Shown here piece after piece: positions 1 to 7,248 of a stretch of 9,242 nucleotides of DNA. The stretch's first letter is position 1. Every line of letters begins with the position of its first letter. The position numbers and the translations under genes are program-made. This DNA is from Candidatus Cellulosilyticum pullistercoris (lineage in GTDB: Bacteria > Bacillota > Clostridia > Lachnospirales > Cellulosilyticaceae): assembly GCA_018883705.1 (NCBI GenBank), contig JAHLFQ010000071.1:1-9242 (forward strand), given 5' to 3'. The notes beneath the pieces were generated by a model that saw nothing but the letters and a program-made list of their open reading frames with translations, made no database searches and was not told the DNA's origin.

Positions 1-5
1 CCTCT

Positions 6-31
6 AAAAAGGAGATACGCCTATTGTATCT
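6..31 (-). terminator. Probable weak terminator after the ABC exporter genes
   Basis: On the minus strand AGATAC (31-26 complementing 13-18) forms a 6 bp stem with a 7 nt loop, followed by CC and five T. It begins at the stop codon of the last exporter gene. The stem is short and the spacer CC weakens it, and the window ends just beyond, so a stronger terminator or readthrough into another gene cannot be excluded. Confidence 0.45.
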
Positions 32-1884
32 TATGCTGTAATTTCTTCAAATTGTGAGTTATAAAGGTTAGCATAGAAACCATTTTGTGCAAGTAATGTT
101 TCGTGATTACCTTGCTCAATAATATCTCCATCCTTCATAACTAGGATTACATCTGCATCTTTTATTGTAGATAGTCTATGTGCAATAACAAAACTTGTGC
201 GTCCTTTCATAAGGTTGTTCATCGCCTTTTGAATATGCGCCTCTGTTCTTGTATCCACCGAACTTGTTGCTTCATCCAGGATGAGTACTCTATTATTGGC
301 AAGAATAGCACGTGCAATGGTAAGGAGTTGTTTTTGTCCCTGAGACACATTACTAGCATCTTCATTAAGTTCCATATGATAACCACCTGGAAGTGTTTGA
401 ATAAAATGATGTGCATGCGCTGCTTTAGCTGCTTCGATGACTTCTTCATCTGTAGCATCTAAGCGACCATAACGGATATTTTCCATAATGGTTCCTTTAA
501 ATAACCAAGTCTCTTGAAGTACCATTCCAAAAAATTCTCTTAAATCACTACGATTGAATTCTCTTAAATCATGACCATCTAACTTAATACTTCCTGCATT
601 GACATCATAAAATCTCATGAGAAGTTTAATCATTGTTGTTTTACCAGCACCTGTTGGTCCTACGATAGCAACTGTTTGACCTGGTTTAACTTCACAGTTA
701 AAGTCATTAATAATAATTTTATCTGATTTATAACCGAAGTGTACATGTTCAAAAGAAACTTGACCTTCTACAGTTTCTAATTTGACTGGATTTTCTGCTA
801 CTAAATCTTCTTCCTCTTCATTTAGGAATTCAAAAACACGTTCAGCAGCCGCTGCTGTTGATTGAAGTAGATTAGAAACTTGTGCAAGCTGTGAAATAGG
901 TTGTGTAAAGCTTTTTACATACTGAATAAATGCTTGAATATCTCCTACTTCAATAGCTCCTTTAATAGCAAGAAGACTTCCACTTACTGCTACAGCCACA
1001 TAACCTAAATTTCCTACAAACACCATAATAGGTTGCATCATACCTGATAAGAATTGTGATTTCCATGCAGATTGGTAAAGTACTGCATTGGTTACATCAA
1101 ATTCTTCTATGACTGTTTTTTCTCTATTAAAGGCTTTAACAATATTTTGGCCACTGTAAACTTCTTCTATTTGACCATTAATTTTTCCTAAATATTCTTG
1201 TTGTGCCATGAAGAATTTTTGTGATCTCTTAATGACAAAAGCAATGAGTGTACCTGATACTGGCAAAATAACAAGTGCAATCAGTGTCATAAGTGGACTT
1301 ATGGTAAGCATCATAATCAGTACACCGATGATAGTCGTTACTGATGTAATAAGCTGTGTTACACTTTGATTTAAACTTTGACCTAATGTATCAACATCAT
1401 TGGTAATACGTGATAAAACTTCACCTACTGTTCTTGATTCAAAGTATTTTAGTGGCATGCGATTAATCTTTTCAGAGATTTCTTTTCTAAGTCTAAAGCA
1501 TAACCTTTGCGAAATACCTGTCATAATCCATCCTTGTATAAAAGAAAGACAAGCACTAAGCACGTAAAGTCCTAATAGGATGAGTAGAATCTTTCCTATT
1601 CTATCAAAATTAATCCCACCTGTACCTGACACTTTAGCAACAAGCCCATTAAAGAGTTCTGATGTTGCTTTACTTAAAACTTTAGGTCCTATAATGTTAA
1701 AAGTAGTCCCACCTATTGCAAAAAATAATACAGCCACAAGTGCAATCTTATAACTTCCCATGTATGCCAAGATTTTCTTAAACGTTCCTTTAAAATCCTT
1801 AGCTTTTTCTCCAGGCATTATACCAGCACCTGGTCCTCGTCCTCCCATAGGGCCTTTCATTGGTCTTCTTGTTTCATTGCTCAT
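31..1884 (-). CDS. ABC exporter half-transporter, catalytic-site subunit
   Basis: A 617-residue partner of the upstream subunit, forming a heterodimeric exporter of the LmrCD/BmrCD/TM287-288 kind. A Met/Gly/Pro-rich cytoplasmic N-terminus (about 8-24, GPMGGRGPGAG) precedes six membrane helices (about 44-66, 97-120, 173-194, 197-218, 285-307, and a less clear one near 318-340). The ATPase domain has Walker A GPTGAGKTT (409-417), Q-loop Gln 457, Walker B VLILDE with catalytic Glu 538, D-loop SSVD (541-544) and switch His 569 (IAHRLST). Its signature is VSQGQ (513-517), with Gln in place of the first Gly, so it forms the degenerate site with its partner's Walker A. Conversely, its intact Walker motifs face the partner's good signature and make the competent site. 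The start has AAAGGAGGG about 8 bp upstream, inside the end of the previous gene. A weak hairpin overlaps the stop. Confidence 0.96.
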   Translation of the reverse strand: MSNETRRPMKGPMGGRGPGAGIMPGEKAKDFKGTFKKILAYMGSYKIALVAVLFFAIGGTTFNIIGPKVLSKATSELFNGLVAKVSGTGGINFDRIGKILLILLGLYVLSACLSFIQGWIMTGISQRLCFRLRKEISEKINRMPLKYFESRTVGEVLSRITNDVDTLGQSLNQSVTQLITSVTTIIGVLIMMLTISPLMTLIALVILPVSGTLIAFVIKRSQKFFMAQQEYLGKINGQIEEVYSGQNIVKAFNREKTVIEEFDVTNAVLYQSAWKSQFLSGMMQPIMVFVGNLGYVAVAVSGSLLAIKGAIEVGDIQAFIQYVKSFTQPISQLAQVSNLLQSTAAAAERVFEFLNEEEEDLVAENPVKLETVEGQVSFEHVHFGYKSDKIIINDFNCEVKPGQTVAIVGPTGAGKTTMIKLLMRFYDVNAGSIKLDGHDLREFNRSDLREFFGMVLQETWLFKGTIMENIRYGRLDATDEEVIEAAKAAHAHHFIQTLPGGYHMELNEDASNVSQGQKQLLTIARAILANNRVLILDEATSSVDTRTEAHIQKAMNNLMKGRTSFVIAHRLSTIKDADVILVMKDGDIIEQGNHETLLAQNGFYANLYNSQFEEITA

Positions 1885-4085
1885 TATGCACGCCCTCCTT
1901 TCAGCTCAGCCTCTGAAAGTTGTGATTTTGCAATTTCTCTATATGCTTCACAGCTTTCTAATAAAGCATCATGGGTACCTATTCCTACAATTTTACCTTC
2001 ATCAAGTACAATGATTTGATCTGCATGTAAAATAGTACTGATTCTTTGTGCAACGATAATCACCGTAGCATCTGATATTTTTTCATTTAAGGCTTTACGA
2101 AGTACTACGTCTGTCTTGTAATCTAATGCTGAAAAACTATCATCAAATAAGAATACCTTTGGACTTTTTGCCACAGCTCTTGCAATAGATAACCTTTGTT
2201 TTTGACCACCTGATACGTTACTACCACCTTGTGCAATACTACTTTTATATTGATCAGGTTTCGCTTCAATAAATTCAGTTGCTTGTGAAATAGCCGCTGC
2301 TTCTTTCATAGCTTCATCGGAAATATGCTCTCCACCAAATTTAATATTAGACTCAATATCGCCTGAGAATAATAAACCTTTTTGTGGTACAAATCCAAGA
2401 AGACTTCTGAGTTTTTCTTGAGATAAATCTCTAATATCAACACCATCTATAGTGATTCGTCCACTAGTTACATCATAAAATCTAGGAATCAGATGAATGA
2501 GTGTGGATTTACCACAACCCGTACTACCTATAATAGCTGTTGTTTGTCCTGGTTTTGCTGTAAAACTTAAATGTTCTAGTGCATCTTCATTAGCACCAGG
2601 ATAACGGAATGAAACATCCTCAAAACTTACAACACCTTCAAATACTGATCTTGTGTCATCCTTATTTACTTTTGGATCTAGAATAGTTGATTCTGTATTA
2701 AGAACTTCATCAATACGATTAGCTGCCACACCTGCACGAGGTAACATGACAGAAATCATTGTAATCATTAAGAAAGACATAACGATTTGCATTGTATAAG
2801 TAATAAATGCCATCATATCGCCTACTTGAAGATTTCCAAGGTCAATCCCATTAGCTCCAACCCATACAATAAGAACTGTAATCGCATTCATAATAAGCAT
2901 CATGAGTGGCATCATGAAAGTCATGACACGGTTGGTAAATAATTGAGTTGACATAAGCTCTCTATTAGCACCATCAAAACGTTTTTCTTCAAACTTCTCA
3001 CGGCTAAAAGCACGAATGACAGGAATACCTGTTAAAATCTCTCTTGATACAAGATTAAGTTTATCTACTAATGTCTGCATTTGTTTAAACTTAGGCATCG
3101 CAATACTCATTAATACACCTACAACAAGTATGATTACACCTACTGCTACGCCAATAATCCAGCCCATACCTGTTCTAGTATTAGCAACTTTTATGATACC
3201 ACCAATTCCTAAGATAGGTGCATAAGCTACCAATCGTAACATCATAACAATAACCATTTGTACTTGCTGAATATCATTGGTACTACGCGTAATTAATGAA
3301 GCCGTAGAAAATTGATCCATCTCGTTATTTGAAAATGAAATAACCTTTTTAAAAACACGTCCTCTTAGATTCATACCAATTTTTGCTGCTGTACGTGCTG
3401 CTAGAAATCCTACTATGATTGTTGTAATCATCATGATAATGGATAATCCTAACATCTTAGCTCCCGCTCCAAGTAGATAATGTGTTTGAAGTTTACCCAT
3501 ATCTACTCCCATAGCTTCATATTCGCTTTTTACAAATAAAATAGCTTTCTGAGAGATAATAGATTCACTTAAATCACCAAATCCTTCTAATGCCTGTTCT
3601 TTCATTTCAAGAATCTGATCTTTGGTGATTCTTCCTGAATCTAACATCATTTGTAGTTGTGATACATCTATCGCCACTTCTTGTTGCATCATAGCATTTT
3701 GGTTATTAGAAGTATCTACTTTTGAAGCACTTTCTTGCATAGAAGAAATCATAACCATTGGAATACCTAATATACTATTTAATTCATCAATCTTCTCCTT
3801 ATCTGATGTATTTAGCTTATAAATACCCTCTTGATTTAATGTATAACTGCCTCTTACAATCTCTTCCTCCTTGCTATCAAGGAAGAGGCATAAATGATCT
3901 AATGTTTCTGCCCTCATTTTATCAGGAGCGACATTAGCTATACCTCCTTGTTGAATACCAACATCAACGATATTAGAGGTATACTGTGGCAACGCTAAAT
4001 CACAAGTTGCCTGAATGACTAGTAGTAATACAATAGCTACTACTGCTAGCTTCGATTCTTTTAAATATCTAAAGATTTTTGTCAT
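1884..4085 (-). CDS. ABC exporter half-transporter, degenerate-site subunit with extracellular insertion
   Basis: A 733-residue multidrug-type ABC exporter subunit (membrane domain plus ATPase), longer than the usual 580-620. The first membrane helix is at about 13-32, the others near 208-230, 280-300, 309-329, 386-408 and 425-447. Between helices 1 and 2 lies an insertion of about 170 residues (about 35-205), expected outside the cell, rich in Met/Gln and charged residues. The ATPase domain (about 485-725) has Walker A GSTGCGKST (520-528), Q-loop Gln 568, a canonical VSGGQ signature (624-628), Walker B VFLFDD (644-649) and D-loop SALD (652-655). The catalytic Glu is replaced by Asp 649 and the switch His by Gln 680 (VAQRIST), so its own ATP site should be weak or inactive. 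It pairs with the next gene, overlapping by 1 bp (TAATG). The substrate is unknown; drugs, lipids or peptides are all possible. Confidence 0.95.
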   Translation of the reverse strand: MTKIFRYLKESKLAVVAIVLLLVIQATCDLALPQYTSNIVDVGIQQGGIANVAPDKMRAETLDHLCLFLDSKEEEIVRGSYTLNQEGIYKLNTSDKEKIDELNSILGIPMVMISSMQESASKVDTSNNQNAMMQQEVAIDVSQLQMMLDSGRITKDQILEMKEQALEGFGDLSESIISQKAILFVKSEYEAMGVDMGKLQTHYLLGAGAKMLGLSIIMMITTIIVGFLAARTAAKIGMNLRGRVFKKVISFSNNEMDQFSTASLITRSTNDIQQVQMVIVMMLRLVAYAPILGIGGIIKVANTRTGMGWIIGVAVGVIILVVGVLMSIAMPKFKQMQTLVDKLNLVSREILTGIPVIRAFSREKFEEKRFDGANRELMSTQLFTNRVMTFMMPLMMLIMNAITVLIVWVGANGIDLGNLQVGDMMAFITYTMQIVMSFLMITMISVMLPRAGVAANRIDEVLNTESTILDPKVNKDDTRSVFEGVVSFEDVSFRYPGANEDALEHLSFTAKPGQTTAIIGSTGCGKSTLIHLIPRFYDVTSGRITIDGVDIRDLSQEKLRSLLGFVPQKGLLFSGDIESNIKFGGEHISDEAMKEAAAISQATEFIEAKPDQYKSSIAQGGSNVSGGQKQRLSIARAVAKSPKVFLFDDSFSALDYKTDVVLRKALNEKISDATVIIVAQRISTILHADQIIVLDEGKIVGIGTHDALLESCEAYREIAKSQLSEAELKGGRA

Positions 4086-4102
4086 ACTTATGCTCCTTTC
4101 AA

Positions 4103-4570
4103 TTAGCCCTTAGTCTTACTACGTTGCTTCACTTCTGCTTCCATAACATCTACTAACTTATTAAATAGCTTAATAAGTGTTTTACTATCTTCCTCACCCA
4201 TAGCAAGAATGATACTTTGGGTGAACTCATTGATTGCTGCTTCTACTTCTTTTGTTATCACTTCACCTTTTTCTGTTAAGGTAACATAGGTATTTCTTCG
4301 GTCATTTTTATCTATCTCTCTTACTATCAACTCTCTTTCTTCAAGTCCCTTTAACATACGCGATATAGCTGAAGGTGTCACCTTTAGATGTTCTGCTATG
4401 GTAGATACATAACCTCCACATCCACCTTCACTTTTTAAAGTTGCTTTTTGAATCATTTTTAATGCCCAAAACTCACCTTTAGAGATTTCGGGAAATATCC
4501 CATCCATATGGATTTTCTTAAATCGATGCGCTGTAGTAAAAAACTCCATACACAACTCTTTTTCTGTCAT
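4103..4570 (-). CDS. MarR-family winged-helix transcriptional regulator
   Basis: A 155-residue dimeric DNA-binding repressor of the MarR family, probably controlling itself and the ABC exporter genes that follow. The N-terminal helix (about 3-20) and C-terminal helices (about 104-150) form the dimer interface. The winged helix-turn-helix spans about 32-102: the helix-turn-helix is near 55-78 (STIAEHLKVTPSAISRMLKG) and the wing carries the family hallmark DKNDRRNTYVTLTEKG (87-102), including the DxxDRR pattern. A Gly-rich loop with a lone cysteine (EGGCGGY, 48-54) precedes the helix-turn-helix and is longer than in typical MarR proteins; another cysteine is at position 7. Redox or ligand sensing cannot be decided from sequence. 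The start has AAAGGAGAG 8 bp upstream. The first ABC gene begins 17 bp after the stop, with its own AAAGGAG. Confidence 0.94.
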   Translation of the reverse strand: MTEKELCMEFFTTAHRFKKIHMDGIFPEISKGEFWALKMIQKATLKSEGGCGGYVSTIAEHLKVTPSAISRMLKGLEERELIVREIDKNDRRNTYVTLTEKGEVITKEVEAAINEFTQSIILAMGEEDSKTLIKLFNKLVDVMEAEVKQRSKTKG

Positions 4571-4596
4571 TTGTCTCTCTCCTTTTAGATAATCTA

Positions 4597-4632
4597 TTAT
4601 GTAATAGCCATTGATCTTTCTATTACCCCCAT
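4597..4632 (-). other. Leader hairpin and possible 11-codon micro-ORF upstream of marR
   Basis: Within the long marR leader, a perfect 7 bp inverted repeat (GTAATAG at 4620-4626 with CTATTAC at 4601-4607 on the minus strand, 12 nt loop) lies inside a micro-ORF reading MGVIERSMAIT. A weak TAAGG lies about 8 bp before the micro-ORF ATG. Just below, at 4586-4596, is an 11 bp palindrome (TAGATTATCTA) abutting the marR ribosome binding site. These could form a translational leader or further operator sites, or could be chance in AT-rich DNA. Confidence 0.25.
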
Positions 4633-4667
4633 TTATAAAACCTTATGTTTCATTATTAAGTGCGCAC

Positions 4668-4696
4668 GTAAATAATTAACATAGTTAACTATTTAC
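4668..4696 (-). promoter_or_regulatory. Candidate MarR operator palindrome just after the transcription start
   Basis: A 29 bp imperfect inverted repeat has 12-base arms (GTAAATAGTTAA and TTAATTATTTAC, one mismatch) around a 5-base centre. Nested in it is a perfect 12 bp palindrome, ATAGTTAACTAT, at 4681-4692. It begins a few bases after the predicted transcription start. MarR proteins bind AT-rich palindromes of this size overlapping their own promoters, so autorepression is plausible, though binding is inferred. A separate perfect 8 bp palindrome, GTGCGCAC, lies next to it at 4660-4667. Confidence 0.55.
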
Positions 4697-4704
4697 ATTG
4701 TATA

Positions 4705-4733
4705 AATATATACCTGTTAATTAATATTGTCAA
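4705..4733 (-). promoter_or_regulatory. Sigma-A-type promoter of the marR-ABC exporter operon
   Basis: On the minus strand a perfect TTGACA (-35, 4733-4728), a 17 bp spacer and TATATT (-10, 4710-4705; 5 of 6 to consensus). The start of transcription would be near 4698, leaving a leader of about 128 nt before the marR ATG. Such a strong promoter with palindromes across and beyond it fits a gene set that must be actively repressed. Confidence 0.82.
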
Positions 4734-4771
4734 GTACACTCTAAAAATTTACCAATTAACATTTTTACATC

Positions 4772-4823
4772 AAAAAAAGTGTAATGCCATACCAAATGTT
4801 GGTATGAGCATTACACTTTTTTT
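4772..4823 (-). terminator. Long rho-independent terminator after cdaR
   Basis: Arms at 4772-4795 and 4799-4823 pair almost perfectly over about 24 bp, with one unpaired A at 4807 and a three-base loop. The outer seven pairs are A-T, so either strand ends in a run of seven T. On the minus strand the first two bases of the cdaR TAA (4824-4822) merge into this A-tract. The hairpin could work in both directions, but no plus-strand gene ends here. It insulates cdaAR from the marR promoter about 40 bp further on. Confidence 0.93.
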
Positions 4824-6198
4824 ATTCTTCAGTATTCTCACTATCTATATTTTGATTATTATCTGACCCTATACTATCTCCTACCTGATTTTCATTGTCT
4901 GGTAGACTGCTTGACTCATCTTGATTCAGGCCTTTAATTCTCACATTGATATTAATAGGCCCATTAACAATACGTGTGTCTTTAGGTGGAACAATCTCAA
5001 GCGGTAACGTATACTCACCTTCTATATAGCCGGTTAAGTTTAGCGTTGCTTTAACAAGTTCCTTAATATCTGCTTCATTGTAAAGTAAAAGTGTGTTAGG
5101 TAATGCACTTACTACTATTTCTATAGATGGTGTTAAAATTTCATAGGTAAGATTCTCACCTATTCCCTCTACTGCTAAATTCATTTCATTTGTTGGCACT
5201 GTATAAGGGAAGGTACTTTCTTCTATCACCTCTAAGCTTACACTTACCTTATTATCAATAAGCGTCATGACACCTTCAGGTAAAATCATATCCACCTGTC
5301 TTAAATCTGTTTGTGTTACCGTAGACTTATCAATAGCTACAAGCTCAATCTCATTAATGTTAGCAAGTACTTCCGCTTTACCAACAATTGTCACTTCTGT
5401 TGGTGAAATAATGGTATTCATTAAAACATAGCCCTCAGGTACTTCTCCTGTAAAGTTAGCTTTAATTGGTACGACCTTTTCACTTCCTATAGGTAATTTA
5501 ACCTCTGCTTCATTCGTAGACATTTGTAAACCTTCAATTTCTACACCATCTGCATCAAATAGGCGAATTTCTAGATTATTAACAAGTTGATCCTCTGAAA
5601 AATCCTTTGCCTCTATGAATACTTTTGCCTCTGAAACACGATCAATATCAGATTTAGCACCTGTAATCTTAATCTTCTCTGGTGTAATAATAGGTTTACC
5701 ATCTCCTAATAAAGTATAATTATCTGTAATATCTTTAGAAATTTCAGCTATAATCCTTTGTTCTTTACTATCTATTTTATCAATGAGTATCTTTTTTACT
5801 TGAGGCTTTCTATCTTTTACTGTTACAGAATAACTATCTAAATTAACACTAATCTTGTAGTTAGCTGTATCTTGTATTGTATCTTGTGTAAGATTGTTTA
5901 TATAATCAGTTAAGTCAAGTGTTGCAACAATACGTTTTGGATCTGTCACTAATTTATCTGTCTCTAGTCGTGGCCCACTTACTACCACTTTAAAATTCTG
6001 AGATAATATCTCATCTTTATTGGTTAGTTCATATCCTAGCTGTTCTAGTTCCTCAAGCCCCTTAATTTCTACTTTTATCCACGATATTTCTTGGGGTTGT
6101 GTTGGATTTTGAGTATTAATAACAAAAACCCAAAGAACAAAAGCTAAAACAAGTGATGTTATTTTCCATGGAAGGTTTTCCGTAAATAATTTATTCAT
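4822..6198 (-). CDS. cdaR: YbbR-domain protein CdaR, regulator of CdaA
   Basis: A 458-residue protein with one N-terminal membrane anchor (about 12-28, rich in Leu/Val/Trp) and a long extracytoplasmic region. The outer part contains about four YbbR repeats of 80-90 residues, at roughly 40-128, 147-237, 241-325 and 336-422; each has the typical beta-rich pattern ending in phrases such as VVVSGP (71-76), IKITGAKSDIDRV (176-188) and VTIVGKAEVL (269-278). A Ser/Asp/Asn/Gln-rich tail (about 425-458) is probably disordered. In other Firmicutes CdaR binds the membrane part of CdaA and modulates cyclase output; that role is inferred here from homology and the 8 bp overlap with cdaA. The ATG is preceded by AAAGGAAAGAG. 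The stop codon sits at the base of the following terminator. glmM, often the third gene, is absent. Confidence 0.95.
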   Translation of the reverse strand: MNKLFTENLPWKITSLVLAFVLWVFVINTQNPTQPQEISWIKVEIKGLEELEQLGYELTNKDEILSQNFKVVVSGPRLETDKLVTDPKRIVATLDLTDYINNLTQDTIQDTANYKISVNLDSYSVTVKDRKPQVKKILIDKIDSKEQRIIAEISKDITDNYTLLGDGKPIITPEKIKITGAKSDIDRVSEAKVFIEAKDFSEDQLVNNLEIRLFDADGVEIEGLQMSTNEAEVKLPIGSEKVVPIKANFTGEVPEGYVLMNTIISPTEVTIVGKAEVLANINEIELVAIDKSTVTQTDLRQVDMILPEGVMTLIDNKVSVSLEVIEESTFPYTVPTNEMNLAVEGIGENLTYEILTPSIEIVVSALPNTLLLYNEADIKELVKATLNLTGYIEGEYTLPLEIVPPKDTRIVNGPININVRIKGLNQDESSSLPDNENQVGDSIGSDNNQNIDSENTEE

Positions 6199-7063
6199 GT
6201 TTACTCTTTCCTTTCCATATTACCTTTTTTCTGTCTAGACGCCTTTTATCATTACGTTTTTTCTTTTGAGTTGCTGCTAGTATTTTCTTAATAAGTTCCG
6301 CATCTAACCCTCTTTTTATTCTTCCGTTTCTTACACAAGAAATCGTCCCATTTTCTTCGGATACTACAAGAACAAGTGCATCCGTTACTTCTGAAATACC
6401 TATGGCTGCTCTATGTCTTGTACCTAAATCCTTACTAATTTCCAGACTATCTGAAAGAGGTAAGAAGCATGTTGCAGCAGATATTCTATTATTCTTAATA
6501 ATTACTGCACCATCATGAAGTGGTGTATTCTTTTCAAAAATATTGATTAACAATTGACTTGAAATAGCCGAATCAATTTTAATTCCCGTTCTTTCTACAT
6601 CCCCTAGTTGAGTTTCTTGTTCAAGAACAATAAGTGCACCTGTTTTAAATTTTGACATATGCATACAGGCTTTAGTAATTCCTTCAATTGACTCATTACT
6701 TAGCCCATCTCCATGCTCTCCTACATTGGAAAGTAATGATTCAAATAAATTTCCCCTACCTATTTGTTCAAGAGCTCTTCTTAATTCTGGTTGAAATACA
6801 ACTAATAAAGCAATAGTACCTACAGTAATCGTATTGGATACAACCCACCATAAAGTGTGTAGTTGAAGGATATACGCAGCACTTGCTACAGCCAGTATAA
6901 TAACAACACCCTTAAAAAGTGCCCACGTCCTAGTATCTTTTATCCAAGCTAATACAATATATATAAGATACGCCACTACTAATATGTCAATTATATCTCT
7001 AATACCAATGTTCGGAAATCCAATATAGGGGATCTTATTAAGCGCCTCTTTTAATACATCCAC
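6191..7063 (-). CDS. cdaA: Diadenylate cyclase CdaA, membrane c-di-AMP synthase
   Basis: Condenses two ATP into cyclic di-AMP, the second messenger controlling potassium and osmolyte uptake and envelope homeostasis in Gram-positive bacteria. The 290-residue length fits CdaA/DacA (about 270-290). Three membrane segments occupy about 23-41, 47-66 and 73-91, followed by a coiled linker (QPELRRALEQIGRG, 91-104) and the cytoplasmic DAC domain (about 120-265). Catalytic signatures are intact: DGA at 184-186 within PLHDGAVI, and the RHR motif in GTRHRAA at 214-220. The C-terminus is strongly basic. The start is GTG. cdaR follows and overlaps by 8 bp (ATGAATAA), with its ribosome binding site inside the last cdaA codons, so CdaA and CdaR should be made together and, by family knowledge, interact at the membrane. 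No c-di-AMP riboswitch is visible in the short leader. Confidence 0.97.
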   Translation of the reverse strand: MDVLKEALNKIPYIGFPNIGIRDIIDILVVAYLIYIVLAWIKDTRTWALFKGVVIILAVASAAYILQLHTLWWVVSNTITVGTIALLVVFQPELRRALEQIGRGNLFESLLSNVGEHGDGLSNESIEGITKACMHMSKFKTGALIVLEQETQLGDVERTGIKIDSAISSQLLINIFEKNTPLHDGAVIIKNNRISAATCFLPLSDSLEISKDLGTRHRAAIGISEVTDALVLVVSEENGTISCVRNGRIKRGLDAELIKKILAATQKKKRNDKRRLDRKKVIWKGKSKHE

Positions 7064-7072
7064 CGACCAAAA

Positions 7073-7079
7073 CTCCTTT
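7073..7079 (-). promoter_or_regulatory. Ribosome binding site deciding the cdaA GTG start
   Basis: AAAGGAG on the minus strand, 9 bp before the GTG at 7063-7061. No in-frame ATG is suitably placed: the ATG overlapping the second codon is out of frame and runs into a stop after one codon. Confidence 0.75.
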
Positions 7080-7097
7080 ATATTTATTTTCTATTTT

Positions 7098-7106
7098 ATT
7101 ATATCA
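7098..7106 (-). promoter_or_regulatory. Extended -10 promoter for cdaA-cdaR
   Basis: On the minus strand TGATATAAT is a perfect extended -10 (TGn plus TATAAT). No good -35 is seen at 17-18 bp spacing (TATACC or ATATAC), as is common for extended -10 promoters. Transcription would start near 7091, giving a leader of about 28 nt before the GTG start. The site lies downstream of the preceding unit's terminator, so cdaA is independently transcribed. Confidence 0.65.
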
Positions 7107-7194
7107 TGTTTTATCTGATAGGTATATTGATTTTGCATACTCTTACTTATTTGTTTAAAGGACATACTACTCATCATTTAATATCTATCTCAAA

Positions 7195-7236
7195 CTAAAA
7201 AGTACAAGCATCTAATTATAATATGCTTGCACTTTA
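7195..7236 (-). terminator. Rho-independent terminator of the glycoside hydrolase/membrane protein unit
   Basis: Arms at 7199-7211 and 7223-7235 pair over 13 bp with a single G-U; the loop is 11 nt and AT-rich. On the minus strand the hairpin runs into a five-T tract. It begins about 14 bp after the TAA of the polytopic membrane protein gene and separates that unit from cdaA. Confidence 0.88.
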
Positions 7237-7248
7237 ACTATTCTATAC

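Noticed and set aside
178..462. Plus-strand open frame of 94 codons, cysteine-rich
   Set aside because: It lies wholly inside the ATPase domain of the smaller exporter subunit, on the opposite strand, with no ribosome binding site or protein-like composition.
1760..2014. Plus-strand open frame spanning the junction of the two exporter genes
   Set aside because: It is antisense to two firmly identified genes and their coupling site; its sequence simply mirrors the Gly/Pro-rich N-terminus in another frame.
3016..3822. Plus-strand open frames (3016-3225 and 3622-3822) opposite the larger exporter subunit
   Set aside because: Hydrophobic or low-complexity translations without a promoter or ribosome binding site; they are explained as antisense frames of membrane-segment codons.
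7064..7194. Possible c-di-AMP riboswitch or small RNA upstream of cdaA
   Set aside because: The leader after the extended -10 is only about 28 nt, and the rest of the gap shows no conserved riboswitch core or further stable stem beyond the terminator of the previous unit.
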